The translations under genes and the position numbers were made by a program. Positions 1 through 16,111 of a DNA stretch of 64,000 bases are shown piece after piece. The stretch is from positions 70,631,188-70,695,187 of the forward strand of contig NC_092860.1 in the NCBI RefSeq assembly GCF_032062135.1. Reading direction: 5' to 3'. Within the stretch, counting starts at the first letter, position 1. Every line of letters begins with the position of its first letter. Origin of the DNA: Pyxicephalus adspersus (Eukaryota > Chordata > Amphibia > Anura > Pyxicephalidae). The notes beneath the pieces were generated by a model that saw nothing but the letters and a program-made list of their open reading frames with translations, searched no databases and had not been told where the DNA came from.

Positions 1-460
1 ACACACGTGGAATAATTGTCGTTAGCATTTAAAGACTAACAACCAATCAACAAATATTCATGATTATTTTGATTGTATAGTGCACAATTCTCTACATGCT
101 GAAACAATACGATCGTTCAAATATAATCCATCAATAATGTACACATATTAGATGCAATTGTTTGGACGATGCAGGAAGTGTACCGCAGAACAATCCCCAA
201 TCACCGAACGACCGTACACACAATAGATAGCGAACGATCGTCGCCCAAACTGATCCCCCAGGACAGTTGTTTTTTTCCAGTGTCATTCCTTGTTCATTGG
301 CATCGTTGGCATGTTGTTGTGCACTTTTTTTGTTAACGATTATCGAATGATCGGTTGTAATTATTGCACGTGTGTGTTGTGCATTCACATGCATGTCTGC
401 CTGGCAGGCATCTATACCAATATCATACATGAGCTACACGCACAGACCAGTGTACATTAC
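1..460. repeat. possible interspersed repeat fragment
   Basis: The stretch has several self-complementary pieces built on gaacgatcgt-type motifs, near 110-120 and 229-241, and no splice-bounded coding segment. This composition resembles short non-autonomous DNA transposons common in frog genomes, but I could not define termini or a target-site duplication. The open frame on the minus strand at 131-430 matches no protein I know and is probably chance. Confidence 0.25.
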
Positions 461-964
461 TAAAAATATTGTGGACAGCCTGATAGGTTTGTTACCTGGC
501 TGCTTTCAATTTTATACTTTGTAAGTTTATTCACCCTAACATGATGTCATTTTTATTATTTTACCGTTCATTAAGGTTAAAACCTACAGTAAAATGATTC
601 CTAGTTGTCCTGTGTTCATGTTTTTTTATTGCTACAATAGGATGACAACACTGCCTTCCAGCTGGGCACCAGTGTTGTCACACAGGCTTTGCTGATTTTC
701 TGAGTTGAGGATTTTATTTGAAAAATGGTTATTCGGTTTAATTATTTATGAGCAAATTTCACACTCTTGTAACTGTGTAAATTTTCAATGTTATGTAAAG
801 AACCAGTCTTTTCTATGCAGGCATACTCCTTCTTAAAAAAATGATAAATGATTTTAAAAATGGCAATTGTATTCCTAAGCTCAGTGATTGGTAATAAGTG
901 AATGCCATTTATTTGGGGTTCCGCTCTTGTATTGTGCACATTGCATGCTTCCCTCCAGCAGTGA
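461..964. other. non-coding 5' flank, nothing recognised
   Basis: AT-rich sequence with T and A runs. I see no exon with proper splice sites, no RNA gene and no clear repeat termini. Confidence 0.5.
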
Positions 965-1330
965 CAGTGTTAGCCGAGATAGCGCCGCCCACTGGTGACG
1001 TCACAGCACTGGCTTCCTGCGTTGGAGCCCCTCGTTGTGTGTTGTCCGGCGGCTCCTCGGTTTGTGAAATACCTAGCAGCTGGCAGAAGGAACCCGAAAA
1101 ACTGCAAGGCGTTCCCGTGTGTGAGGTGTGCGGCCATGGTGTGCCGAGAGGAGCCGCCCGCTGCTGCTAATGCCTGGGGTGAAGTATTGGCATAGACTGG
1201 AATAAGCAGAAACAATGGAAGTGAGGGCATCTGTGCGGCATATTTAGCGGGGGGCGCAGCCCGTGCAGGAACATGGGCTGTAAAGTTTCCAGTCCGGCAT
1301 AGAAGTGTCCTGACGTGTGCGGCGTAATGC
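965..1330. promoter_or_regulatory. CpG-rich patch with a CRE, candidate promoter or first exon
   Basis: This is the most CpG-rich part of the left 8 kb. It contains a perfect palindromic cAMP-response element, TGACGTCA, at 996-1003, and GC-rich sequence over 1030-1340. An ATG in strong Kozak context (gccATGG) lies at 1136 and opens a 19-codon frame ending in TAG. A GT that could act as donor follows TGG-G near 1179 but leaves one nucleotide of carry, while the next recognised MAST3 exon needs two. It may be a non-coding first exon or promoter of MAST3, an unrelated divergent promoter, or a GC-rich repeat. It lies about 8.5 kb upstream of the first coding exon I can recognise. Confidence 0.4.
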
Positions 1331-4300
1331 TAGGACCCAGATGTACAATGTGAGGGGGGCTGGGAGCTGCTACAGATGCTTGGCATTGGATGCTGCAAGG
1401 AAATAAGTTCTCTTCCTCCCCATGCTGCTCCCTGTGTATGTGGGAGGCTCACTCCATTTATCTGCCCAGCTATTCTAAGGCAGCAGTGAGTTCATCACTT
1501 TGTTATGTGAAGTTTGGCAAAATGCATCCTTTTTACTTGTGGCTGTGGAATCATATCTTTGTATTTCTTCAAGCAAAACATTAATGGGATTTGTAGCTGT
1601 GTTCCCCCAAATAAAGGAGGGCTCTCACTGCAGATAAAGTCTCCAGACCTATAAAGGAAGATGTCTGACCCAAGTTACTGGACTGCGGTCCATAGGTGTA
1701 AAGGACACCTGGCCAAAGGGGCATTATTGCAGCGCTCAAAAAGGTAAATATATTTTCTGCTTTTATACTAATCCTAGAGGTCTGTATTTGTCTACAAATG
1801 TTAAATGATTGGGCTTTATGGCTGTGTGTGAATTGTGCAGACACTACTAATGTCCTGTAATGTGATTTCTGTGAAAATGTAAATCTCACCCAAATTATTC
1901 CATGCATCTTTTCACATTGCATTCATTTTACAACTAAACAATGTAAAAACAAAAATGATTAATTTTGAGTAAAAGTTGGATATATTTATAGTGTGATCAG
2001 CAAGAGACAAAGCCAACACTGGAGGGATTTGTGTTCATTATAAGGGCCCATGGGAGGCACTGAGCATGGATTAGGGTAAACATCAGCCTTACAGTTGGTT
2101 GCCAAGTTACACAAAGGGTGAGCTCCTATTGGCTGGTAGGTGTTACCATCACTAGCTAGGGGAGCCTGCCTGCTGTGCACCTTAGTAACTATCCAGAAAG
2201 CCAATGTTTTCTCAGCTGAGCTTATGTTACACGGGCCCTTTAGGAGTATTAACAATCAGCTTTTAAGGTATTTTGCAACTAGATGAAAAACAATTGACTA
2301 GACACCTGATGATAAGCATAGAAGGAAGAAGGGGTTAGGTCACTGTTACATTGAACATCTTTCACTTTTGCACAGGATTAAGAGGCTTATCACAGCATCC
2401 TGACTCATTATGTCTTACAAGAGCCTTCAGCCCTAATGCAAGACTTATGTCCTGTCCAAAGGCTCACAAAGGGTGAAAGTAAAATAACAAAATCACACTT
2501 GCCTTTATTTTCACAGATCCCTCCATTCCAGCCATCTTGTGTGAGATTGACAATTTATTTTTTTCAATGACTGAAAAGCCTTGTCTGCGCATTCCCGAAG
2601 CATCCTTTTATACATATGTCATGTACGCTCTGTACCGCCACTGCGGTAAAGACAGGAGGGGAGGAACTTTGTCTTTTTTTTAAATTATTTTTAAACTAGC
2701 ATATTTTTCCTCTGTATAGAAGGATAATCTACCTTTTTCTATAAAGTAAAAGTTGTGATACGTCTTCTTTGAAGGGCTGAGTGATGCTGGATGCTCTGGC
2801 TGATGGAATTGAGCTGCAGTGCTCAACCAAGAAATTATTTTAAGCTGGGTGAGAAGAAACTGTAGGCGGGGGGCAGCCCCTGTAATGTGAGCCAACTCAT
2901 CATTAACCCCCCAAAAACAGCCGGTTGGTTGTTGAAAAGTGCTGGGTGATGCACCCAGCTAAAAGAGTCTGGGGAGAACACAGAGCTGGACTCTATGACT
3001 CTATATGATTTGCTGCAGCATCTAGTGCACATGTATAAGAAGTGCAGGATAGGGGAGGAGACTGTACAACTATGAACGACTTAGATTTAAAAAATTAAAC
3101 TGCAGTTCAGCTTTAAAGAGATCCTGTCCTCAGACCAAGTATTTAAATAAAAATCTTCCTGCAAGAATATTTGTACATTATTTAAAATATTATTAAACAT
3201 GTAAAAGCTTCTGTTGTGTAGACATCTGAAAGCCCTGAGGCTGCTGCTCGGTGCCATCATCTTGAATGTGATGTCATCAGACTCAAAACAGTCACTTTCT
3301 TCTTCTCAGCTCAGGCTGGACACTGGACGGCACCATCTTCTCTGTTCTCTTCCTTCTTCTGCCGAGGTCAGCAACGTCACACACCTCAGGAGGCTACAGG
3401 ATGATAAAAAATAGTGCCGAACTTTTTGTGCAAAGCATTTCGCTATATAGTGCTTGGCCCCTCTTTTATATATAATGTAAAAATTCTGATGATGGGTCTG
3501 CTTTTAAAGATTCTGTAAAGAGGTAAAAGAGGAGATGCTTGGCATACGGGAGTAAATAGATCCTCTGATTTGCTATATGATTATAGTACTACTATAGTTG
3601 TGTATTTATAAATATGTATTGTGTTGGGGCAGCTTGTTCAAATGAATGCACCACAACACAGAGAAGTTGTGCATGCTTTCCTTTTGTAGATCCACAACGC
3701 TGCAGCTTTTTCTCTGCAGTTTTCTGGAAAGATGTGTTTGAGTTGCAATTAAGAGTAAATAACTGCATCAGAGGCACTTGTGATATAATGTGCTTTGCAG
3801 TAGCACAGGTTTGTAAACTTGTTAATTCTCCTAACACTAAATAGTAACAGAAGAGGAGAGGACTATGATATGCACAGAGGCTGTTCTAGAAAGTATTTTA
3901 TTTACCTTTCAAGTGCCCAAGTAAGAATTTTTAAACTACTTGATTCTAAATACTTCATCTTTTGCATTGCTGGACGTGACTTTGCTACTCTTCTCCAGGT
4001 AGAGTTTTGTAGATTGCAGAGCAGATATAATCTTGTATAAAGACAACCCGGTTTATTGGAAGAATGAGATTTTGGCTGCTTTACTTTCCACGGGACTTTA
4101 CTGTGTCATGTTTTTTTAACTTTACCATTTGAACATACTTTTTCTCCAGTTTATAGTAGGTGGTTTTAAAAATACAGTGCCTGGCCAGCATAAGCAGACC
4201 ATCTAGTTATGTAAGAGGTCCCCTTCAAGAAATAGGGGTTTGCAGAAACTGTTCCCGCAACCAATTAAAAAAAAATGTGTTGAGTTTGGATAACAGCTGC

Positions 4301-4540
4301 TAGAATTTAAATTCACTTTTGGTCAATGATACAGCATCCCTACAAGTTTTCTTGCATTGTGGAAATTCTCTAAGCTTTAACATATAGGGAGGGGTCCTAA
4401 GAAATATAGATGTAGTTGGTGAGGCTTGCACTTAATAAGTGTATGGTATATTTCAGGTTTTGCAAACACATTAAAACTTTTAGAGGCTTGTGAGCATGAT
4501 TAGATAAATGTTGGTAACAAGAATTTCAAATGGACTTCAG

Positions 4541-4870
4541 CAGGGCTGTGGAGTTGGTACAAAAACCACTTCGACTTCTCATTTTATAGTACCACCGACT
4601 CCTCCAATTTAAATATGCTGATGTGAATGTTCCATGTTGATTGAAGCACAACATACATGGCATGCCAAAGCTCAGCCATTGTAAAGCAATAGTGGGGAGT
4701 TTTGCCTTCACCTAAATTAATAACAACCTTATTTTGAGCCTCCTCAAATGAATTATATGTAGAAATTTTGAAGTAGAAAGAAAGAGGTGTTTTAAGGCTC
4801 AGATTTTCATTACAAATCATTAATTATGTATTTATGCATCAAAGATGATTCATACATAATTACAGTATAC
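4541..4870. repeat. interspersed repeat, gctgtggagt/cgactcctcc type
   Basis: The left end carries gggctgtggagttggtac followed by repeated cgact(c/t) and ccgactcctcc pieces near 4568-4608. I recognise this as a degenerate member of a widespread non-autonomous repeat with gctgtggagtcgg and ccgactccgactcc motifs. The right boundary is approximate and no target-site duplication was found. Confidence 0.45.
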
Positions 4871-4983
4871 AATCAAAAATAGTGTTTAATCCCTGATCCT
4901 GTTAACATTAACATACTGTTAACAGGAGTGGGATGGCTGTACTATACATATATAAAGCTGCAGCCTTAGAGTAGTTAGCAATC

Positions 4984-5050
4984 AAAACGTTGGACCGAGT
5001 AGTTCACATGCAACCCGACGCATTTCGCCCTATAGGCTTCTTCAGGGGTA
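4984..5050 (-). repeat. short repeat with gaagcct...gcgtcgggt core
   Basis: Read on the minus strand it runs ctgaagaagcct, then gggcgaaatgcgtcgggt, then ggaccaacgtttt. The same core in + orientation is seen at 34345-34380 and in its duplicate at 44384-44419 (gaggaagcct, tgaaacacgccgggt). The recurrence in opposite orientation supports a dispersed family. Its class is not known to me. Confidence 0.45.
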
Positions 5051-6329
5051 CGATTATGGCAGTTGTTTTTGTGAAATTGGTGAATTTATGTTCCAAATGA
5101 AGTATGGAAGGTTGCTGTGTAGATGACCAGGCTGTATGTACCAAGGAAGATAATATGATGAGGTTCCTTTAAGTGCTCCTGAAAGAGCTGTTTTAAAATG
5201 TGAATTCAGGAATGTCCCGAAGGTCCTAATTAGTATGTAAAATATTAAACAGATAGTGGTTGCTGGCAATAGATTATATACATAAGGCTGTTGGGAACTG
5301 TGTCCACCAAGGTCAGGTGGGAGGATATATTATGCTAAAACTGGAAAACCCAGACTTGCTGGAGTGCTTGAAAATTCTGTAGGTACGTGGGGAAAGCCTG
5401 TGTTACATTATAAAGCTATATGAAGACAGGATCTGCTTTTGGGGACAAGAACTGACCAGGAAGCTGACACTTTACCCAGTAATTGCCAGGATGTAAACCA
5501 TTAAGTTTATGCCTACATTTTAAACTAAAAACACAAAAAGGAAAATAAATTTGTATTTATTGTTTTTATCATGAGGCTATGATTTTTAAGTCACTTGCAG
5601 AGGATGAGGATCAACTTTACTTTTATTTTTTTGCTTCAAAAATATAAACATCATTTGCTGCTTTAAAATCATCAATTTAACTACATAAAAAAACAAAAAA
5701 ACAATTGCAAAACCTATAGCAGCAAAAAACGTTAATTAAACTTGGCTTTTGCCAGATCTTTCTTCATAAAAGCTCCATTATCAGATTATTTTGGTGTTTC
5801 AGTGTCGTTCCTGAGAAACTCCACGTTTTTTAGCCATTTCTCTGTTTAAGCCTAAAAAGGCTGGCTGTAAAAAGGATACAGGTAGACAATTCTATACTGC
5901 CATTTCAATGATGTGGTTTTTGAATTTTTCTGGTGTCAATTTTTATGGTAGCTTTGTCAGATGTAAAGAATCGTCTTAGTTGGGTTTGTTCTCCAGTAGA
6001 CATCTGAGCTTTATTTAGTCCTGAAGTAAATAGGTTTTCATTGCTTGCTTTCTTATTAAGTGTCTTTTAAATTGTGATGCTGTTGTAGGTTATTGTAGGT
6101 AACTGCTAATTTTTGCATCACATACTATTTTTTTTATTTTACCATCCTCACCTTCTATGATATATTAGCACACATAATATTTCCTATCTATTGATAGTGT
6201 TTAAATTTCTTTTAAACATACTTTGTTGTGTTTGACAGTCTTTTTGTCATTGTAAATGGGATGCCACTTTCACTAATATATAAATATGAAATGGTATGGT
6301 ATAGCCCTTTGTTTACCCAACATACATGC

Positions 6330-6600
6330 TGCCTTCCTTATACACACAAACAAGCCACATCCCAGCACTATACAGGATTTGTACCATACACACAAACATA
6401 CACAATGCCCTACATTTTACATAGGAACAGATGCACTATTCCCAAAGACATACACAAGATCCCTGAAGTTTGCATAGTTTACACAAATCTCCACTATATA
6501 CATTCATACATTGCTGCATTATACACATATATACATAGTCCTGCACTTTATTTAGAAACAAGTACATATTCCTTCACTATACACACTAGTAACCGTTTAA
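6330..6600. repeat. degenerate tacac/cactatacac low-complexity tract
   Basis: Irregular repetition of tacacacaaac, cactatacac and cctgcac-type words over about 270 bases, with no fixed period visible by eye. It produces spurious His/Tyr/Thr-rich open frames. It is probably an old minisatellite-like expansion. Confidence 0.5.
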
Positions 6601-6858
6601 TATAAACATGAATACTTACAGTTAAATCCAAGAAGCTGTTCTACTTCTTGTAGTTCTTCTAAGCTCTTGCAGCAGACAGAGGCTGCTGCTTTTTTCCTGT
6701 GTGTGCTAATCTGTGCTGAAGACAGAAGACAAAGAGAGGACAGAGAGAGGCTTCATGGGGGCCACTTATTTGATTGCCTAGTATTCAGGTGGTGTGCAAA
6801 ATGTTGCTAAAGAATATAGAAAAAAGAACATAAATTGAGAGTGCAGACAGGTGTCTGA

Positions 6859-7007
6859 AACAGGCATGGGGTGATAAACCACACCTCTGCTTTCTTATAC
6901 CACTTTACGTATGCATGGAACATATATACTGTAAACAGGCATGGGGTGATAAACCACACGTCTGCTTTCTTATACCACTTTACGTATGCATGGAACATAT
7001 ATACTGT
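6859..7007. repeat. tandem direct repeat, two units of 75 bp
   Basis: Unit 1 begins aacaggcatggggtgataaa at 6859, and unit 2 begins with the same 20 bases at 6934. The units match almost throughout; one difference is cacacctctgc against cacacgtctgc. Both end catatatactgta. The simplest reading is a recent local duplication. Confidence 0.9.
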
Positions 7008-8463
7008 ATCTTATTGTATAAACCTGATTAAAATTATATCAACTCTAAGCAAAAAAATTTGTAATCTTATTAAATGAATATTTTTCAGTATAATCCAGAT
7101 TACAAAGATGTTTAAATAGGCTGCAGAGTAATTTAGATGAGCTAGTGACAACTCAGTGGGTTTAAATGATATGGCAGTGAGCTACTACAGTTACCAATAT
7201 GAACCAATCCCAGGTGCCTACAAGTTGCAAGTAGTCACTCAGGAGCAGTAATGGCACCTTTTTCTTTACTGTTAATGATAACTAAGCCTTACTTGTTACC
7301 TTCTATCGATTACACAAGTGATTTCACTCTTAACAAAACATGGAATGCTAAAAAGTTGGGTCGCAGTACAGGGGCACTGGAGATTTGGGGTATAATAAAA
7401 AAAAAAATGGGACATTTTAAGGGGACAGGCATTACAAAGTTGGAACAAAGTGTAGGGGGAAGGAAGAAAACGGACACAGTAATAGGGATCACTGGATACC
7501 TAAGACAAAAACACTAAATTTGTCTTGCCATGGCCACTTCTTGACCATCTGGCTATAGTTGTATTCAGGTAAAGATTGTGTTCAGGTATAAAGAGTAGGC
7601 ATATTACCTGCATCAGCCAAATTAAGCGCTGTGTCCCATCTCTTTGTCATATCAGTCCATCACATAGATATGTTTTTTTGGGTTTTTTTGTTTCATTGAC
7701 TGATGGATAAGTTAGGGAAACATGAACACTGTAACCTGGTAGCAGAGGTTTTGTTTTGTTTTTTTTTTCGGAAAATTCAGAAAAATTAAACAAGCATTAC
7801 AACCTAAACACTACTTTGTAGCAATTGCTTTACAATGGCATGTAATCAGCAATAAATATTGAAAATGTACATCACAAATTGTTTTTGAATGACTTTTTTA
7901 TATCCTGCACATGCCCTTGCTTTCTATTTCTGTGTTTTTAGTGTGTTTATTTGCAGTAGTTTCAGATAGGTTTCAAGATGTTTTTCCAGTCAGTTCAAAC
8001 ATTTCTATTAAGAAAACGCCTAGAAATGCTTTTACAAATACAAAACACATGTAAATGTTTTTGAGAAATGCATTGTCGAAAAATAAAATGGTTAAAGCCA
8101 ATTTAGATGACTGAACATGAAAGCAATCAAAAAAGGCCTGCACAATAAAAGTATATGTTTATATGCTTTCATATACACAAACGTTGGCTTTTTTATTCAA
8201 AGAAAATATATATTTTTTTTTAATAAACTATGTCGGATTGTATTAAATAGTCATATCTTTTAAGTGTTTTTTTTACCACAGTTTTTATGTATAATTTGTC
8301 CCTGCTGGTGTAGTCTATCTTATATAAACTGTTGTCTGTCTGTCAATAATTGAACTAGAGTACTGGGTGTAGAGGTGTGGTGTGGAGTTACTTCTAGTGA
8401 CTATAATCTACAGTAACTAAATTCCTTTTTAATTTCATGTTCCATATTCCATGTTTCTGCCGC

Positions 8464-8834
8464 TTAAAGCGGAACTAAACTCAAAATAAAAATCCACACT
8501 TAAATTTAATTCCACATATCCAGCTATCCATTGGGAGGTTTCTTCGCTTGGGCCCTGTGTTGTCCCGGTATCCGTCTTCAGCCTGGTGCAGAGGAAGTGC
8601 CGGGCGCCGACATCTTCTTCCAGGTTCTTCTTCCTATGTCACCCGATGTCACATAACACAGGCGCGAGTGATTTAGATGGGGATAAAAAAAGTTTCCATT
8701 AATGAAAGGCCTCCCAGGATGCATGACGTAGGTATCCCAGGAGGCTTTGTGCTCCCATTCTGTCTTTTTTTTTTTTTTTTTTTTTTGTTTACCCTTTTTT
8801 GTAAAGTAAAAATTTTAGGTTAGGTCTGCTTTAA
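8464..8834. mobile_element. TTAA-flanked MITE
   Basis: TTAA occurs at both ends (8464-8467 and 8831-8834). The inverted termini are aaagcggaactaaac on the left and, on the opposite strand, aaagcagacctaacc on the right. The body is about 360 bp with a T run near 8767-8786 and no coding capacity. TTAA target sites suggest a piggyBac-type mobilising enzyme, which is inference. Similar termini occur near 14289 and at 14873-15212. Confidence 0.6.
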
Positions 8835-9797
8835 CCAGAGATAATGACACTTCACAAGCAGCTCCCCAACTGCACTATCTGTCATTTTACCATGTGAATT
8901 TACTTGAACAGCTGGAATACACATAATGTTATTATAAATATAGCTGCCTGTTATCCAGGCCTGTATTTTTTATTTAACATTTTTTAAATAAATATTTTTA
9001 AACGTAAATAATCTTTCACTTCAGTTGAAGAGCCCACCTTGCTCAATGAAACCAGAATTTTTTTACTTTTATGTTGTAAGAATGTATTGCAGAAAAAGGA
9101 AGTCTTTTTTTTTCCACCTAAACAAATGTGGCTGGTAAGCATTGTGTGTACTTAAAAATAACAAAACAATTTCTACTTGTCTTGTGCAAGATTCCAAATA
9201 CTGATTCTTAAATTATTATAAATGTGAAGACATTTTAAACTTTTTGAACATTTAAGCCTTTGCTTTAATTAACCTACATTAGCACTGGATATAAAAATGA
9301 ACAATTATTATGTTTCCTTCCAGCCTGCTTTGAGCTGTGACGTTTTTTTTCTACATGTGTGGATACACTTGGTAGTGTAGCCCCAATAAGGGCCAAGTCC
9401 TAACACCTACCCCTTAAAACAAGCATAAAGGCAAGTAGCCTAAGCATGGCAGTGTGAGCACATATTCCAGTAGAGTTCCCACTACTTTTTCCTTTAGCCA
9501 TGGCCAGTGGAGTATGTGTCCCTTACTTCTAGTAACACCTCAGATATAATATATATTATATTAGATAACATATTTGGTTCATTACATTTTACATAAAGTT
9601 GGCAAGTTCAAATGAGTGCACTAACAATCCACCAAACATGCCAATAAAGGATATGCACCATTTCTTTGATTTTTATTTTGCATTTTATTTAGTATTTTTA
9701 TTTATTTAGTCTTTGATTTTTTTGCTAACAGTTTACCTTGCATGATTTGCTTCTTGTAATGCATCATCAAATTATTTAATTTGTGTTTTATCTGCAG

Positions 9798-9886
9798 TTG
9801 CAGAAGCAATAATAGAAAGAGCTTGGTAGTTGGGTCCCCATCACCAACATTGTCGCGTCCACTATCTCCTCTCTCGGTTCCTACAG
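9798..9886 (+). CDS. MAST3: MAST3 exon: N-terminal RKSLVVG segment
   Basis: The acceptor is tctgcag, the donor cctacag/gtgagc. The exon encodes [20 protein letters not shown] and then PLSPLSVPT, the basic and Ser/Pro-rich N-terminus of MAST3. It enters needing two nucleotides of carry and leaves with one. A second AG six bases in (ttgcag, ending 9803) could serve as an alternative acceptor without changing frame. The exon before it was not found. Confidence 0.88.
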
Positions 9887-13960
<4,074 letters not shown>

Positions 13961-13981
13961 TCATGGACCACGCACAGACAG
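13961..13981 (+). CDS. MAST3: candidate 21-nt in-frame microexon of MAST3
   Basis: A long pyrimidine tract (ttttttcctcctctttctgt) leads to an acceptor atgcag at 13960. It is followed by 21 nt and a donor acag/gtaata. The length is a multiple of three. Spliced between the exons ending at 11310 and starting at 14071 it would insert SHGPRTD between FAR and RADGRRWS without a stop or frame change. The following intron would be only 89 nt. I do not recall this insert in other MAST proteins with certainty, so it is a prediction from splice signals and phase. Confidence 0.45.
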
Positions 13982-14032
13982 GTAATAATGGATATATTTT
14001 GGAACCTTTTAAAAAGTTTTTTAAAATTATAA

Positions 14033-14221
<189 letters not shown>

Positions 14222-14288
14222 TAGATAACTAATGTCACAATTTTTAACAGGGAGGTTTTTGCTATGATCACTGTAAAAATAAGGCAGT

Positions 14289-15212
14289 TAAAGCGGAACT
14301 GAATGTAAAAATAAAAAATGAGGACCAGGCAGGTCCTTTATTATCACTGGTGATGCCATCATCATTATCAGGATGGCAAAACTTCCATGCCTGCTCGGGA
14401 GCTCATTCAGTCCTAGCAGCCCAAGAGGATGCCAGATACTGCAGCTTAGTGTTTTATTTGTTTTTTTTTTATAAAGGTGAACAAGCAGGTAAGTATGTTT
14501 CTTGCCTGAACTATAGTTATGTTTCAGGTGCCTGGTGTTCTACACCTGTCTGTTTCTTTTTTCCACAAATGATGCAAATTCATGGTTCCAGTAAATACAT
14601 CATCTCAACCCTTAATTTTTCTCCCAACAGTGCAGCTCCAGATGGTTTTGATATGGCTGGTGATTCACACATTGGTTACAGCCCTGCTGTTTACAAACAC
14701 ATTCCAGCACATAATAATATATGCAGATTCCCTGAAGTGCCTTTCTTGTACATTCAGGACAATACCTTGCCAATTTTAGGTCTTACATTTGGCTTGTTGT
14801 TGTATCCCTTGATGTTTACACATGTAATGCTGTGCTGTGCTTTCTCCTCTCCAGAGGATTAGTCATTCCGTGCCTAAAGTATACCTATCACCAAAATTTT
14901 TATTTTTACATAAAAGGCTAGACAATCTTTTAATGTAAATTAAGAAAGGTTATTCTTTTTTGCTTCTCTGCAACACTCTTTAAAAAAAATAAGTGAAGCC
15001 CCTCCCCTTTTGTCTTTATTGCCATGGGTGGTGGGTGATGTAGCCAGAACACGGAAGGAGATGGCAGCACCCAACACTTTCTCCGCACCGGGACAAAACA
15101 GGATTCCAGGACAGCGTGGGACCCAATCGAGGACATCTCCGACGTGATCGAGGGATATGTGGAATTTAGGCAGCTGTGTTTTTTTTATTTTCAGTTTAGT
15201 TCTGATTTAAAT
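14289..15212. mobile_element. two decayed non-autonomous elements in the intron
   Basis: A first element begins gttaaagcggaactgaatg at about 14289. A second lies between cctaaagtatacctatc at 14873 and agttctgatttaaatg at about 15212. Both termini resemble the taaagcggaact end of the MITE at 8464-8834, and both contain a GC-richer core with T runs. The long + frame at 14350-14862 runs through the first element and is not a MAST3 exon. Confidence 0.4.
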
Positions 15213-15865
15213 GATTTGCCTATACAAAACGTTATTGCTTAAAGTATCAGGATCCTCAGTTTACAACATTTTTTAGCCTTTTATACTAGTAATGTTAAAA
15301 CTTCAGTTTAGACAGGTTAGATCAGACATCCATATTTTTCTGGGCCTTTTCTCCTTCAAAGTATTTTACATAAACAATTATTTTTAGTAACTGTTTGGCA
15401 TCCTTGGTGTTAATCTTTGCCTAATTATTAACTTGTATTTACCCAGTGCTCTACATAGTCCAAAGTCATGTCACCAACTGTCTCTCAAAGCAGCGACAAT
15501 CTTATGTCCCTACCAAAGTCGACCCCCCCACCCTCCTTGTCTGGAATTCATGGGGCTTAGGCTGAGCAGCGCTAGGCACTCTGACCAAACTCTGCTGTGT
15601 CAGTACTGTAGGCTTCCCATAGACATACCATCCAAGTCATAGTGAAGTATTTTTTTTTTCAACATTTTTGAAAATATTAGCTCTGCAGGGGTTAAACAAT
15701 TCAGCTTTATAAAACAATAAATTATGTACAGTTTTTATTCTTGTATATGAAAATTGTTATTTTGTTTATTGAAGTTAAGTTTTTTTTTTTTTTTTTTTTT
15801 TTTTTATGAAAATGAACAGGTTCTTGCATGTAGTTTTAGGCATTGAAAAGATTTTTGCATCCTAG
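15213..15865. other. MAST3 intron remainder, nothing recognised
   Basis: AT-rich with a 25-base T run at 15781-15805. No exon or RNA gene is supported. Confidence 0.5.
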
Positions 15866-16078
<213 letters not shown>

Positions 16079-16111
16079 TGAGAATCCTATAACATAATAA
16101 CAAAAGGCAAG

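Larger units (their letters stand above)
1331..9797. other. 5' flank or first intron of MAST3, repeat-bearing
   Basis: No exon of MAST3 or any other gene was recognised here. The interval holds the separately listed repeats at 4541-4870, 4984-5050, 6330-6600, 6859-7007 and 8464-8834, plus a probable decayed element at about 3113-3515 (ends near ctttaaagagatcc and gtctgcttttaaag). The rest is AT-rich and unremarkable. If the CpG patch at 965-1330 is the promoter, this is intron 1. Confidence 0.45.

Noticed and set aside
1136..1195. ATG in strong Kozak context as the MAST3 start codon
   Set aside because: The frame ends in TAG after 19 codons; the only GT that could splice leaves one carried nucleotide where the exon at 9798 needs two. 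The peptide is unlike known MAST starts.
6228..6605. 125-codon + frame rich in His, Tyr and Thr
   Set aside because: It results from the tacac/cactatac low-complexity tract.
14350..14862. 170-codon + frame in a MAST3 intron
   Set aside because: It lies in a decayed repeat, has no homology I recognise, and no splice sites that keep the MAST3 frame.
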